A stretch of DNA of 64,000 bases from Cryptomeria japonica (taxonomy: Eukaryota; Streptophyta; Pinopsida; Cupressales; Cupressaceae), in the NCBI RefSeq assembly GCF_030272615.1, contig NC_081406.1, positions 219,464,997-219,528,996 on the forward strand, written 5' to 3'. The notes below the pieces were generated by a model. That model did not search any database, was not told the origin of the DNA, and worked only from the letters and a program-made list of their open reading frames with translations. The position numbers and the translations under genes are program-made. Of this stretch, positions 10,876-22,067 are shown one piece after another (the first letter of the stretch is position 1; the number at the start of each line of letters is the position of its first letter).

Positions 10876-13278
10876 GGAGCCCTAGGCTTGACCACTTAAA
10901 AGTGGGAGCCCATGACTCAACCACTTAATGTAATATTAATAGCAGTTTTAAAATAAAATAAGCCCATAAAAAATCCCAAGGAATTAGGGCATAGTGGGTA
11001 AAAAGCATGAACACCCTAAAAACATTTTATTTTGTATTCTTTTGTCTTCGCTGAGAAGAACTTGATACTGCCTACATGCTGGAACTCGAACTAGGGTTTT
11101 AAGGGCTGGAATTGAAAGTGATGACCATTCTACTATGACTTTGACCATGGTATGTGATTGTTTCCTCCTTTATCCATCTTTTGCAGTTATCTTTCTTTAA
11201 AAGAACAGAAACCCTTTTCTGAAAAGCATGCACTTAGGGTTTTATGTGTTTCACACATGGATTTCTCAATTAATGCATGAATATAGACCTTCTTATCTGA
11301 ATATTTGTTCTTTTAAACATGCATTACAGCTAGGGTGACCCTTAGAGGGTTTTGTCGTGTTTTATTCACTATTATCTTTCTCCCCTTTTCATCATGTCAC
11401 CATTCCTTTGGAAAGATTCACTGCAGAGACATTTTTTGAAAAGACATGCATGTATTAGGGTTTAAGTTTACATCTCTATTCTTTTCAAGTTGTAAAATCT
11501 TTGGATTTTGTGTAAATACTTAAGAAAAGATAGAAATTGAAATTCTGTGCATATCTAGGGTTTCAAGATGAAACCTTAGCTATGCACAGGGTTTCAATTT
11601 GACTGTAATATTTGTTGATCAAATCCATTTATTATGTAAAGTATATGGTTGTTGGACTTTAGCATGCATTGTATCATCATTTTCACCCTTCTAGTCTCAG
11701 GTTATTCACTATGAATGGATTTTGAGAACTCCCATGACCTATGTGATCATGCCATGGTAATCTATGACCGTGAGAGACATTTGACTTGCTTTCCTATTCT
11801 CTTGTAATGCTAGGATTTTATGTGATATCTCTGGCCATACTATATATTTGTGTTCTAGGATTGTGATTTCTTATACTCTCTATAATCATCTCCTTTGATT
11901 GTTGCACTATTACATCTTTTTCATTGTATTGGCTCTGTATCCCTTAGTGTAGGAATTTTAGTCTCAGCTGATCATGTAGAGCTGTCATAATGTATATTAT
12001 CTTTTCTCAGTGTATGCTATTATATGAGATCCTCATTGTAGTAACTTATGGTCTTCAACCTTGACTGTGCATTCATTGGATGCTAATGATTGCAAAGACT
12101 CTAATTGTCTGTAGGCTGTGATCTTCTTCTTTTTGCATTTGTGTAGGCAATATCTCTGTTATAAGTCTATCTCCTTTGTCTATAAAAGATAATGTATTTC
12201 TCTCTGCTGCTCTATAAAAATGAAGGCTTTTTGTAATCTTGACACTATCTTTGCATCTCTTGTTGTCTTTTTGACAATGATCATATGATGTCTATCATTG
12301 ATGCTCATGTTGGGACCAACTTTTTTACTTTAAATAGTATTACTACTCTTTGAGTTGATTGGTTCTAAGAGAAGAAGACTATTATTCTGATCTTGCTCAC
12401 TGTTTTGAAGATGCATGAATGTGTATCATAGCGAGCTCACGACATATAAGACTACCTTTGAGACTATATATCTATATATATGGCTTATGATCATTGGTTT
12501 TCCTTTGTATATGAACCTACAATAAGACCTTATGAAAACTTTTGTGCTCTCAATGTAGATTTGAAAGCTCTGTGTTTGTCACAACCTTGATTGTGCAAAC
12601 TGACTGTTTGATCTCTATGGTTTGCACTTGATATTTGTCATGACATATGATGTTCCTTAGCTATGACATTCTTCTTTGACAATGTTAAGATTGTGAAAAA
12701 ATGCTTTGGACTATACTTTCATGACATGGTATATTAATATGAACTCATCATTGTGCTTATTATTTCAAGTCTTTTTTACTGAAGCATCTTTCTTTATTGA
12801 GAACACTTGTTGTTACTCTACTATGGACTATCAACTCTTGTGGCCATTATTGACAATTATTTTACTATATATACCATAGTTTAACTACTCATGACTCAGC
12901 TTGACTCGCCAAGCCCCTGGGAAAAAAACTTGGGGAAAACTCGAGAAAAACTCGACAACTTAAAAACATGCTTAAACTTAGTAAAAAATGCATTTTTTTT
13001 GCAAAATTTAATGAGAAGATGCATCCAATGAGTCAATAAATGATAGCACAAAAGAAACAAGCTGATTCTAGATATATTTAAATGCAAAGTGTCTACAAAA
13101 TCACATCCTCATGAGGAACGCTGATGGCTGGAAGCCTGGAAGCAAAATAGTAAATTACTAAATAGTTTTTGTAAAAACAAAAGTAAATACATCATTACAA
13201 GTTACAATTACAACTTCCTCTTCCCAACTATAGCAAAAATTTGGGGAGAGGTAGAACTAGAGGGTCTAGACTATCTAG

Positions 13279-14391
13279 TCATATAAGTCTTTGTGGGCGT
13301 GACTGTGCCTCATCGCTTGGTATGGCTGATTGAGACTCATCCTCCATCCTAGATGAAGCTATGTCTCCACCTGCTTCTGGCACTGGAAATGAATCCTCAT
13401 CCTTATCCTCATCCTCCTCAATGTCATCTAGCCTGAAACCAAATCCACCCCCCTCCTCCATAACCCGCCTCTCCAAATCAGTGATGTCAGTGTTGGAAAA
13501 CAATGGAGGCTTCTCCTATGATGTCCAATCACTGTAAGGATCTATATCATCCAAGTCAATTGGACCACCTTCTATTTCCTCTACCTTCCTTACGCGCAAT
13601 CGAAGATTATATTGCATGTATACAAGGTCATTGAGCCATTTCTGCGCTAACTTGCTCCTCTTCTTCATGTGGATTGCTTCAAACAAGCTCCAATTGTGCT
13701 AACAATTGGATGAACTGCAAGGCTAACATAAGACTCTTAGGGCAATTTTTTTGAGATGTGGGGTGTTTCCACCCCAATTTTGCCACCAAGCACATGCAAA
13801 ATAAATAAAATGGAAAAGTTAGAAAGCAAAGAGAAAAGAGAAAACACAATTTATCAATCATTTTAGTCTTTAGATCCCAAAATCCAAATGGTAAATGTTA
13901 TACTTGGGGTTTGAGAGGATCTTCCTCTCCTAGCCAGCTCTGAAGAGAATAGCTTACCCCTTCCTCCCTCATAATTTTGGAGCTCACTCACAATGATGTC
14001 TCTCTCCTCAACATAAGGTACCATCCTCTCAATGCATGTACTAAGGCCCTCGATGAATTCTCCATTCAAATCTGAGCAAGAACCCCTGAACCTAAAATGA
14101 CGGTTGAGGAAGTACCCTTCTGCATGAATGGGTTGGTGGAGTTATTTGTTCCACCTCTTATCAATAATTTCCTAAATGGGATCAAATTTGAGCCTATCCC
14201 CCTTGTAGTAATTTCTGATAGACTCCTTGGCCCTATCCATGACCTCATAAAGATATCCCATTAGGGTTTTATGTGCCATCCACCAAGCGAAGAACTCTAA
14301 CCAAGGGCTCTGACACCTACAATTGAAGAATAAAAATTACAAAAAGATGAAAATTTAAATAATGAAGTTACAAATTACTAATGAGAGACTT
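13279..14391 (-). pseudogene. hAT transposase, C-terminal part with dimerisation region
   Basis: This continues the hAT protein on the far side of element B: LMGYLYEVMDRAKES-like sequence near 14240, an IDKRW box near 14140, and GEFIEGLSTCIERMVPYVEE at 13990-14060. In other frames 13560-13700 encodes a KRSKLAQKWLNDLVYVQYNL-like stretch, the conserved end of the hAT dimerisation domain. An acidic tail runs to the stop at 13279 (DIEEDEDKDEDSFPVPEAGG). At least three frameshifts are present. Confidence 0.8.
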
Positions 14392-14396
14392 GAATC

Positions 14397-15533
14397 AGAT
14401 GAATACTAAGAGAGGGGGTGAATTAGTATGCCAAAAATCTTTGCACTTAAACACTGTGCAAGACTAATAGTAAACTATTTAAACAATTTAGCAGACAAAC
14501 CGGTTAGCACACATGCAAACCAAATAGCTAATAATGCATTCACCCATAGAAGCACAAACACCATAACACAAGAGATTTTGACTTGGAAACCCAAATGGGA
14601 AAAACCATGGTGAGATGGAACTCACAAGTAACTATCTGCAGAATAGGAACCAAACCAGTTAAGGTCTTACAATGTTCTTTACCAGAACAGATCCTGTTAG
14701 GAATCTTAATCTCTGTTAGGAGATAAGTCCAATTAAAGACTACCTTGCTAGAGGATTTTAGATCCACAGATGTGAACCACCTTGTTAGAGGATTTACAAG
14801 AGGCTTTTGGGCCTACCTGGTTAAGGGCTACAGACTTGTCGAAGATGTGAGTAATCAACAAGCGATTGATCTAGCTAATAGCACAGATTGCTTGGTCAGA
14901 TCCTTGATAGCTCGTTCCTAATGCATTCCAGTGTTACTTTAGTCTTTTACACATTCATACTCTCTCTAACTCCTCAACCACCTTAAACCCTAGCAATAAC
15001 ATCAATTGCAACAACAACCTAAAACCCTAGACATGATATCCTTATAAAGGAATCTGATTTCATGTTAGTCCAATAGGACTACAATACAATTTCCTAGGTT
15101 CAATGTATCTAGACGTATCTGGTAACATGAAACAAAAGGCACCACTAAAGTGTCGGCACCATCAAACAATCGGTGGATGGTAACTCATCACAAAATGCCA
15201 GTTGGTAACTCATCACAGAGTATTACCTGTTCATACAAAATACCGGTTCAAGGAAAATACCGGTTGCCGGTTTGACAAAATGAAGACTGGGAAATATGTG
15301 TTCTACCATTTTGATCCTTCATACCGCTTGAGATCCTCAAACCTCTTGGGGTCAACATACCACTTCAGATCGGTAATCACTTTCTGTAAAACACCATAGT
15401 CTAAGGACTATAATGCATCATACCGGTTGGAACATGTATTGGTTGAGCTTTAACTTATACATACAAAAATGATCTCAATGCAAGTGTGTGTCCATCAATG
15501 ACAATCACAACATAATCATCAAAAATGCCAACA
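14397..15533 (-). repeat. Element B LTR, left copy
   Basis: The expected first base T is A here (AGATGAATACTAAG); the end is ATGCCAACA. It is longer than the right copy by 35 bp, mostly because of extra accggt/ccggtt-containing sequence around 15180-15275. Confidence 0.9.
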
Positions 15534-15545
15534 ATCTCCCCCTTT
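15534..15545 (-). promoter_or_regulatory. Element B polypurine tract
   Basis: The minus strand reads AAAGGGGGAGAT just before the 3' LTR. The adjacent internal sequence CCATCAATGCCAA pairs with a site inside the LTR (see findings). Confidence 0.85.
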
Positions 15546-15859
15546 GGCATTGATGGCAACACTTAGGAAATTTTGACATATAAGTTTTTTACAACAAAAA
15601 TATGCCAGAATCAAAATTACTATCCCTTTTGCAGAAAATACAACGTATACTACTTCTTAATAGAAATAACATGAAAGTATACATCAAAGCATTCAAAATT
15701 TATACTTCTCCCCCTTTGCCAACAATGAGAAAAATAATATTATAGACTAACAGCTATATCATTAGTAAAATAATAAGAGTTTATGACAGTAAGGAATAAA
15801 ACTTGTCAAAAATAGATTTAAAGTCCTACAAGAATTGTTTCATAGATAAAGACTAGGAC

Positions 15860-18800
15860 TCAAGTAGGGAGGTGACTATTTATTTCTCTATCTGCATCTG
15901 GGAGACCTATTCTTCCATGGCATCTATTGTGCTCATCTCCTATGTTGCCATTAAGGCATCTAGATTAATATAGCACTTCTGAAGTATTTGCAGATGTGGG
16001 AGTAGAACCAGTTGTAGCTCCTGCAAATCTCATGATCGGGTGCTGATCTCATGCTCTATTTTAGTAGACTGGATATGAAACTAGTGAACAGTTTGCCCAT
16101 AAGTAGTAAAGGAGTCATATGGAAGCTTGAAGGTGCTCATATATAACTGCAAATCAGATTGAAGCTTTTGCTTCTATGCAAGAACATCGTCACAAAACAG
16201 ATGGGGTTGGCAAATCTTGCTGAGTAGAAGATTCCCCTCATCTAGAGCATTCCTTATATCCTTCTGTCCTTTTTGCAATTCAGATCGGAGCTCATTAAGC
16301 TTCTTCACCAGGGCAATGTTGAGAGCCTTTTAATGCTCTTTCTTGGCATTTGCCTCTGCTACCTCCTCTAAGATCTACACTTGATCATCCACTACTATGC
16401 ATAGGAGCTTCAATTGGGCCAATGATGAGTCAATGCTTGGGAGGTTTGTGCCGGGTAACAAACTAGTAAGAGTGTCCACCACCACTTGGATCACATCTTG
16501 CTCCTTTTTCCTCCATATCACTTCAAGGCGTTCTTGAGCAACCTTGATGCTCTACAGTAGCTCCATTTCACTTGCAGACTGGAGGTCAATGGGACTGGTG
16601 AGGTCAGCCAATTTAGCTTGACTACCGGTTGCCTTAGGAGTCTCCATCTGTGTGCTCTTTGCCGCTTCTACTTCCTTGTCCTCCTCTGCCTTTTTCTTCT
16701 TCGCTTCTTTTCTCTTTTCCTCTTCCTTATCCTCCTCTACCTTCTTCTTCTCTGCTTCCTTCCTCTTCTCCTCTGCCTTATCTTCCTCTTCCTTCTTCTT
16801 TTCTTCTTCCTTTCACTTATCCTCTTCCTTTCTCTTCTTCTTATCCTCTTCCTCTTTCTTCTTCCTTGCATCTTCTTGTTTCTTTTTCTTTTCTTCGTCT
16901 TCTTTTCTTTTCTTCTCTTCTTCTTTTCTCTTTTCTTCCTATTTCCATTTCTCCTCATCTTCTTCCTTCTTCTTCTTGTCCTCTTCCTTTTTCTTCTTCT
17001 CCTCTTCATCCTTCTTCTTCTTCTTCTCCTCTTCATCCTTCTTCTTCTTCTCCTCTTCTTTCTTCTTCTTCTCCTCTTCATCCTTCTTTTTTTTCTCCTC
17101 TTCTGCTTTCTTCTTCTTTGCTTGCTTCTTGGCTTCCTCCTCTTTGTCCTCAGTTTCCTTTTGCTTTACTTCCTATTCTGCTTGCTTCTCCTATCCTATT
17201 GCTTCTGATGGTGTACCCTAAGCAGCATCCTCTCCATCTAGAGCATCGACATCAATAGTGTCGATAGGTTCAACAACCAGATTTCCTTCATCATCAAACA
17301 CTTCATCCGATTTTTTCATTATTGGTTCTTGTTCAACCTTCTTGTTAGCTTGAAGCACTTTATGCATATGAACTATTGTTGTCATATTCAGATGAGTGTC
17401 TTTTTCAACATCATCAATTCTTCCTTCCAACAACTAGAGTCTTCTTCTTTTGGTGAAGAAGAGTCCTTTATTTTGGTTGATGACATCAAATAACTCTGAA
17501 TTTGATAGGTCAGGAAAGTATTGAACAAAAACGTTCTCCTTGATTTCATGTTCTTTCTCTATGGCAATGCACCATTTATTATCTAGGGACTTATACAAAG
17601 AATCTGGTGTCTCAGATCTAATTTCTGATGGCGATCAGTCCTTAACACATAAGTACTTAATGATTTCTTTTTCAACTGCTTCTTTTTCATCATCATCGAA
17701 ATCATCAAAATAATCAATCAAATCATTCAACACTTTTCTCCTAATGTTTTTGATAGTTATTTGACAATGTTTCAAAGGTTTGTAGGAGGAGATATCAATA
17801 TTTACTAATGCCGATGATGCCAGTTCATTATTTGTCTTCTTCTTTGCTTGTCTTGTCTTCTTAGGTTTTTCCTCAGACACAGTTTCTTCTGAGTCCGGTG
17901 AGGCATTCCTTGTTTTCCTCTTTCTCTCAAAGACTTTGGCAGGTGTTGCTACCGGTTTCTTCTTTGCAGGTGACCACTTGGTCATTTGGGACCTACTACA
18001 GTAACCTGTGCTGACGCCAAAGGCACTGCCTTTCCTTTCTTTTTCAGGAGGTTCTTCAACCGGTGCAACCCTTTCTAGATAGGTGCTGGTTCTTTTTGCC
18101 TTGGGATCTAGGGGTGAGGAAATTAGGGTAGAGGCATACCCATCTAGCATATCATACATCACCTCATAGCCCATAGGCTCCACCTCTTCCTGTCTGGGCT
18201 CAACAACCTCCATTATACATTGATCAACTTTGATGATAAAGCAGATATCATCTTCATACTTCTTGACTATGTCACTGGATATCCTCATCCTCAAGCTCAT
18301 CTTGCTTTTGAACTCATCAAAGTACTTGTTTAGAACATCGAGGTAGTTGGTTTCGACTGCTTGCAGACTTTCTTTGATCTAATTGGTAACTAGTTGGTCC
18401 ACAGACCACTGAATGTCTCCCACTCCTGGGAAGTATCCTTGGAAATAAAAGAATAATCCGACTAGTAGCTGACCAAACTTGAACTTCAATGCATTATCCT
18501 ATTTGATTGATTTCAGATTCAATAGGAGTTGCCTTTGCATCTTGGTGCAGAGTTTGAATGATGGATCTTCCTTGATCATCTGGTAAGCAACATTTACCAC
18601 AATAGCAGATACAAAGTTAATTCTGCTGGTTGAGAACATCTGGTATCCAATCACCATACATGCATATTTCACAAGGTCATCCTTGATGGAATTAACAGTC
18701 ATTCCTCATGAGTCTCTCACTGAACTGGTGAGCTTTGACATTTCCATCTTGCTAACCTTTCTTAGGGCTGGCACTTCCCGTGTATTGCAAAAATCGATGA

Positions 18801-19187
18801 CAACATGAATAGCTTGTGGAGTGATATCATGTGTTCTCTCCAGGTACATTTTGTCACCATGAACTCTGCTCAGAATGATTCTAATATGATCGTCTGTGAA
18901 ATCTTCAAGGAAATAAACTGCATTGTGAAGTTTCTTCTTCTCCAAAAATGCTATACTCCAATTTAATATTCTTATCCTTCCCACATAATAGACCTAGCTA
19001 CGAATGGATCACAAGAGACCCTAGGTCTTTGATTTTGCAGTCTATATAATTTGAAATCACTTCTTCTACTATAATCCTAGCCGGTACTTGTGACAAAGCA
19101 TTACAAAGCATTATATTTTGATTTTCTTTGAATGAAATCCATAGAATCGACAGTTGCACTAGAACTATCATGCGATGCAGAAGCCAT
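15860..19187 (-). CDS. Element B ORF2, unknown protein with E/K-rich repeat
   Basis: The ATG at 19187 starts MASASHDSSSATVDS. After a frameshift near 19080, one frame runs with only scattered stops to about 15860. Segments in order: VHGDKMYLERTHDITPQAIH (about 18830); YACMVIGYQMFSTSRINFVS (about 18620); a K/P/S-rich middle (18120-17850); an IRSETPDSLYKSLDNKWCIA block (about 17590) with YFPDLSNSELFD; an acidic stretch; then a long E/K run encoded by 16680-17130, repeats of EEEKKKKDEEE type; and a final helical region (LTSLLPGTNLPSIDSSLAQL). The homologous ORF2 in E shares most blocks except the E/K run. I recognise no domain; a nucleic-acid-binding or structural role is only a guess. Scattered stops make this copy probably inactive. 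Confidence 0.65.
16680..17130 (-). repeat. Purine-rich low-complexity tract within ORF2
   Basis: The + strand is built of ttctt/cctctt/cttcttc units. On the minus strand, in the ORF2 frame, they encode alternating E, K and D runs. Other frames give artificial R/K-rich or L/F/S-rich open frames that are not separate genes. Confidence 0.85.
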
Positions 19188-19608
19188 GACAAAATAGAAA
19201 TCTTGAGAAATAGCTTTCAAAAAATGAGAATTTAGGGTTTTGCAGCTTCCACTTCACCTTCCACTTCATCAGTTGTTGAATCACCGGTTGAGTTCTTCTC
19301 TTGACGGTTTGCAATTTGCTTTTGAATCTCCTTGAAGGTTTCCAAAATTTCTCTGAATCGCAATACAAATCACTTTTTCATCGCTCTGCACTTGAAAACC
19401 TTCTTCGCTTCAAAAAATGATAGTGAGAAATGATTTGAAAATTCCTTTTAAACATATTCCTCACCTATCACAATTAATGCTCCACCATTAAGGCATAAAC
19501 CCTAATTTGCCTTTTACCATTTCTGGTCTTCCACCAAATGACAGATATCGTATATCGGTTAAGGTCTTTTACCGGTGTAAATCGGGGGTTCAAAAAATTT
19601 CGCCATTT

Positions 19609-19620
19609 GCTCCCCCTAAG
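19609..19620 (-). promoter_or_regulatory. Second polypurine-tract-like site in element B
   Basis: The minus strand reads CTTAGGGGGAGC in the short gap between the gag-like ORF and ORF2. It resembles the terminal tract and could act as a central polypurine tract; function is inferred only. Confidence 0.4.
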
Positions 19621-19632
19621 CTTTTCTGATGC

Positions 19633-20910
19633 TTAGTTTGCTGGTTCTGATATTTCCACATTAGGTGCAGAAACTGGATCTTCTTGTAACACCATTGGTT
19701 TCTTCTTCCAAGTTTTGTTCATATCCACTTGAACAATGTCAACATCAATCTTTCCTTCCAGAGTGACTGGTATATCATCAAATATGTTCTTTCTTGATCT
19801 ACAAAATCTGGCAATGTGACCCGGTTTGTTGTAGTGATAGCAGACCAATCCAGGTGCTCTCCAAGGTCCATTATTCATGTTGTCATTCTTCCTCCTGTAT
19901 GTTGTAGCAGTGTGACCATGACCATGACAGACCATAAAATTTTCTCTCCATCTGGTTGCCGCTTGATAGCCATCACTTCTTGACTGATGATTGAAAGCAT
20001 TAAACCGACTGTGATTCCTGTTCACAAAAGGTTCAAGACCAACTCCTTGGGTCCTCTGAGGATATCTTCCAGTGTTATTCATAACACACCTGCATTCAGA
20101 TGCCCTATGCCCAAACTTGTTGCATGCATAACAATTACCATTGAGTTTATAGGATCTAGGCTTATCATTTAGAAAATAAGGAAAATTATTGTAAGCCTTA
20201 CTCCTACACACATTGGTAGTATATCCTTCTTTAAGACAGTTAAAGAAAATAGGTTTAAACTTTTGCTTACCTTTATCCTTTGATGTCAGTTGATTCTTTG
20301 ATGTTCCAACATTTGTACTAGAGGTCTCACCTTCCTCATGACTGGAATAACCAAGTCCATCAGTATTCTTGACAGGTTTGGCAGATTCAAGCTTTTGCTC
20401 TAGCTTGACAATACTCATGTTGAACTTAGCAAGTATTTCCTTTGACTCAAAGAGTTCTTTGGAGATAGTAGCATTTGTTTCCATTAGGTTTTCATTTTTA
20501 GAGATGGTAATGTTCAGTTCTCCTTGCATGTCTTACTTTTCTACTTTTCTCGCATGGAGTTGAGCAGTTAGGGCACTGATCTCTTGCTTCATCTTGGAGT
20601 TTTCATGATCTTTGTCTTTGACTAGATCTTCATCTTTCCTCCGATTCTCAAGCTCTTGACACATTCAAATAGTTAGTCCTTCCAATTCTTTTCTCAAGTT
20701 GGAATTGGATTCATTCATCTTTTCTACTTCTTGAATCAGGGCTTCCATGTCCGCTTCATCAGAGGAACTATTTTTAGATAGCTCCATCAACTCTTCTACA
20801 TGTTCTCTCCTCTTTGCTTAAGAGGCCTTATATTTGACCATAAGATCATCATAGGCTTCCTCAGACTGAGTGAGCTGATGAGTAATTTCCCTCAATGTGT
20901 ATTTGCCCAT
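19633..20910 (-). CDS. Element B gag-like protein with coiled coil and zinc knuckles
   Basis: I chose the ATG at 20910 (MGKYTLREITHQLTQSEEAY) because it is the first one after the primer site in this frame. The N-terminal third is coiled-coil-like (ELMELSKNSSSDEADMEALI and similar). The C-terminal part has CYACNKFGHRASEC (about 20093-20134) and CYHYNKPGHIARFC (about 19800-19841), plus two degenerate knuckles (FFNCLKEGYTTNVC and VCHGHGHTATTY). It ends at 19633. Stops occur near 20818, 20665 and 20532, while 19633-20529 is open for 298 codons. There is no UBN2-type gag core, so assignment as gag rests on position and knuckles. E has the same architecture. Confidence 0.7.
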
Positions 20911-20946
20911 ATCTCTTTCCAAGTGGTTAAACTTATATAAAGGTAG

Positions 20947-20958
20947 GCTCTGATACCA
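20947..20958 (-). promoter_or_regulatory. Element B primer-binding site
   Basis: The minus strand reads TGGTATCAGAGC, an exact match to the 3' end of plant initiator tRNA-Met, two bases inside the LTR. Confidence 0.9.
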
Positions 20959-20960
20959 AT

Positions 20961-22062
20961 TGATGAATACTAAGAGGGGGGGGGGGGGGTGAATTAGTAT
21001 GCCAAAAATCTTCGCACTTAAACATTTTGCAAGACTAATAGTAAATCGGTAAAACAATTTAGTAGACAAACCAGTTAGCATACATGCAAACCAAATAGCT
21101 AATAATGCATTCACCCACAGAAGCACAAACACCATAACACAAGAGATTTTGATGTGGAAACCCAAATGGGAAAAACCTTGGTGAGATGGAACTCACAAGT
21201 AACTATCTGCAAAATAGGAACCAGACCGGTTAAGGTCTTACAATGTTCTTTACTAGAACAAATCCTATTAGGAATCTCAATCTTTGTTAGGAGATAAGTC
21301 CAATTAAAGACGACCTTGCTAGAGGATTTTAGATCCACAGATGTGAACCACCTTGTTAGAGGATTTACAAGAGGCTTTTGGGCCTACCAGGTTAAGGGCT
21401 ACAAACTTGTCAAAGATGTGAGTAATCAACAAGTGATTGATCTAGCTAATAGCACAGATTGCTTGGTTAGATCCTTGATAGCTCATTCCTAATGCATTCT
21501 AGCATTACTTTAGTCTTCTACACATTCATACTCTCTCTAACTCCTAAACCACCTTAAACCCTCGCAATAACATCAATCACAACAACAACCTAAAACCCTA
21601 GACATGATGTCCTTATAAAGGAATCTAATTTCATGTCGGTCCAATAGGATTACAATACAATTTCCTAGGTTCAATGTATCTAGATGTATCTGGTAACACG
21701 ACACAAAAAGCACCGCTAAAGTGTCAGCACCATCAAACAATCGATGGATGATAACTCATCACAGAGTATTACCAATTCATACAAAATAACGGTTGCTGAT
21801 TTGACAAAATAAAGACTGGGAAATATGGGTTCTGCCGCTTTGATCCTTTGTACCACTTGAGATCCTCAAACTGCTTGGGGTCAACATATCGCTTGAGATC
21901 GGTAATCACTTTCTACAAAACACCAATAGTCTAAGGACTATAATGCATCATCCGGTTGGAACATGTATCGGTTGAGATTTAACTTATACATACAAAAATG
22001 ATCTCAATGCAAGTGTGTGTCCATCAATGACAATCACAACATAATCATCAAAAATGCCAACA
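20961..22062 (-). repeat. Element B LTR, right copy (5' LTR)
   Basis: This starts TGATGAATAC and ends ATGCCAACA. It has an expanded G run near 20976-20989. A perfect 7-bp hairpin is formed by ATACTAA (20967-20973) and TTAGTAT (20994-21000). Confidence 0.9.
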
Positions 22063-22067
22063 AAATC

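Larger units (their letters stand above)
9441..12885. other. Unassigned AT-rich intergenic DNA
   Basis: I see no coding region with recognisable homology. The short frame at 10203-10460 has no family signature. The section 10490-10900 is very AT-rich and full of hairpins. The stretch 10871-10927 holds two near-copies of a unit 'agtgggagccc...accactta' of about 30 bp. The rest (11000-12885) is low-complexity T-rich sequence, possibly decayed retrotransposon. Confidence 0.5.
14397..22062 (-). mobile_element. Non-autonomous LTR retrotransposon B (gag-like + ORF2, no pol)
   Basis: LTRs are 14397-15533 (1137 bp) and 20961-22062 (1102 bp), with a tRNA-Met-type primer site at the right LTR and a polypurine tract at the left, so the element is on the minus strand. 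Flanks GAATC (14392-14396) and AAATC (22063-22067) match at four of five. The 5.4-kb interior holds a coiled-coil/zinc-knuckle ORF (20910-19633) and a long ORF2 (19187 to about 15860). No protease, integrase, RT or RNase H motif is found in any frame. The gap between the two ORFs is only about 450 bp, so pol was never there or has been replaced. It must be mobilised in trans. Confidence 0.85.

Noticed and set aside
11000-12885. A host gene with exons in the T-rich stretch
   Set aside because: I found no codon-like pattern, no conserved protein block and no long open frame on either strand.
16618-17258. Long overlapping open frames rich in L/F, S/P or R/K on both strands
   Set aside because: They arise from a purine/pyrimidine low-complexity tract; only the minus-strand E/K frame is continuous with ORF2 of element B.
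14397-22062. Element B as an ordinary copia element with a decayed pol
   Set aside because: The interior is fully occupied by two ORFs with a gap of only about 450 bp. No trace of integrase, RT or RNase H was seen in any frame, and E shows the same arrangement.
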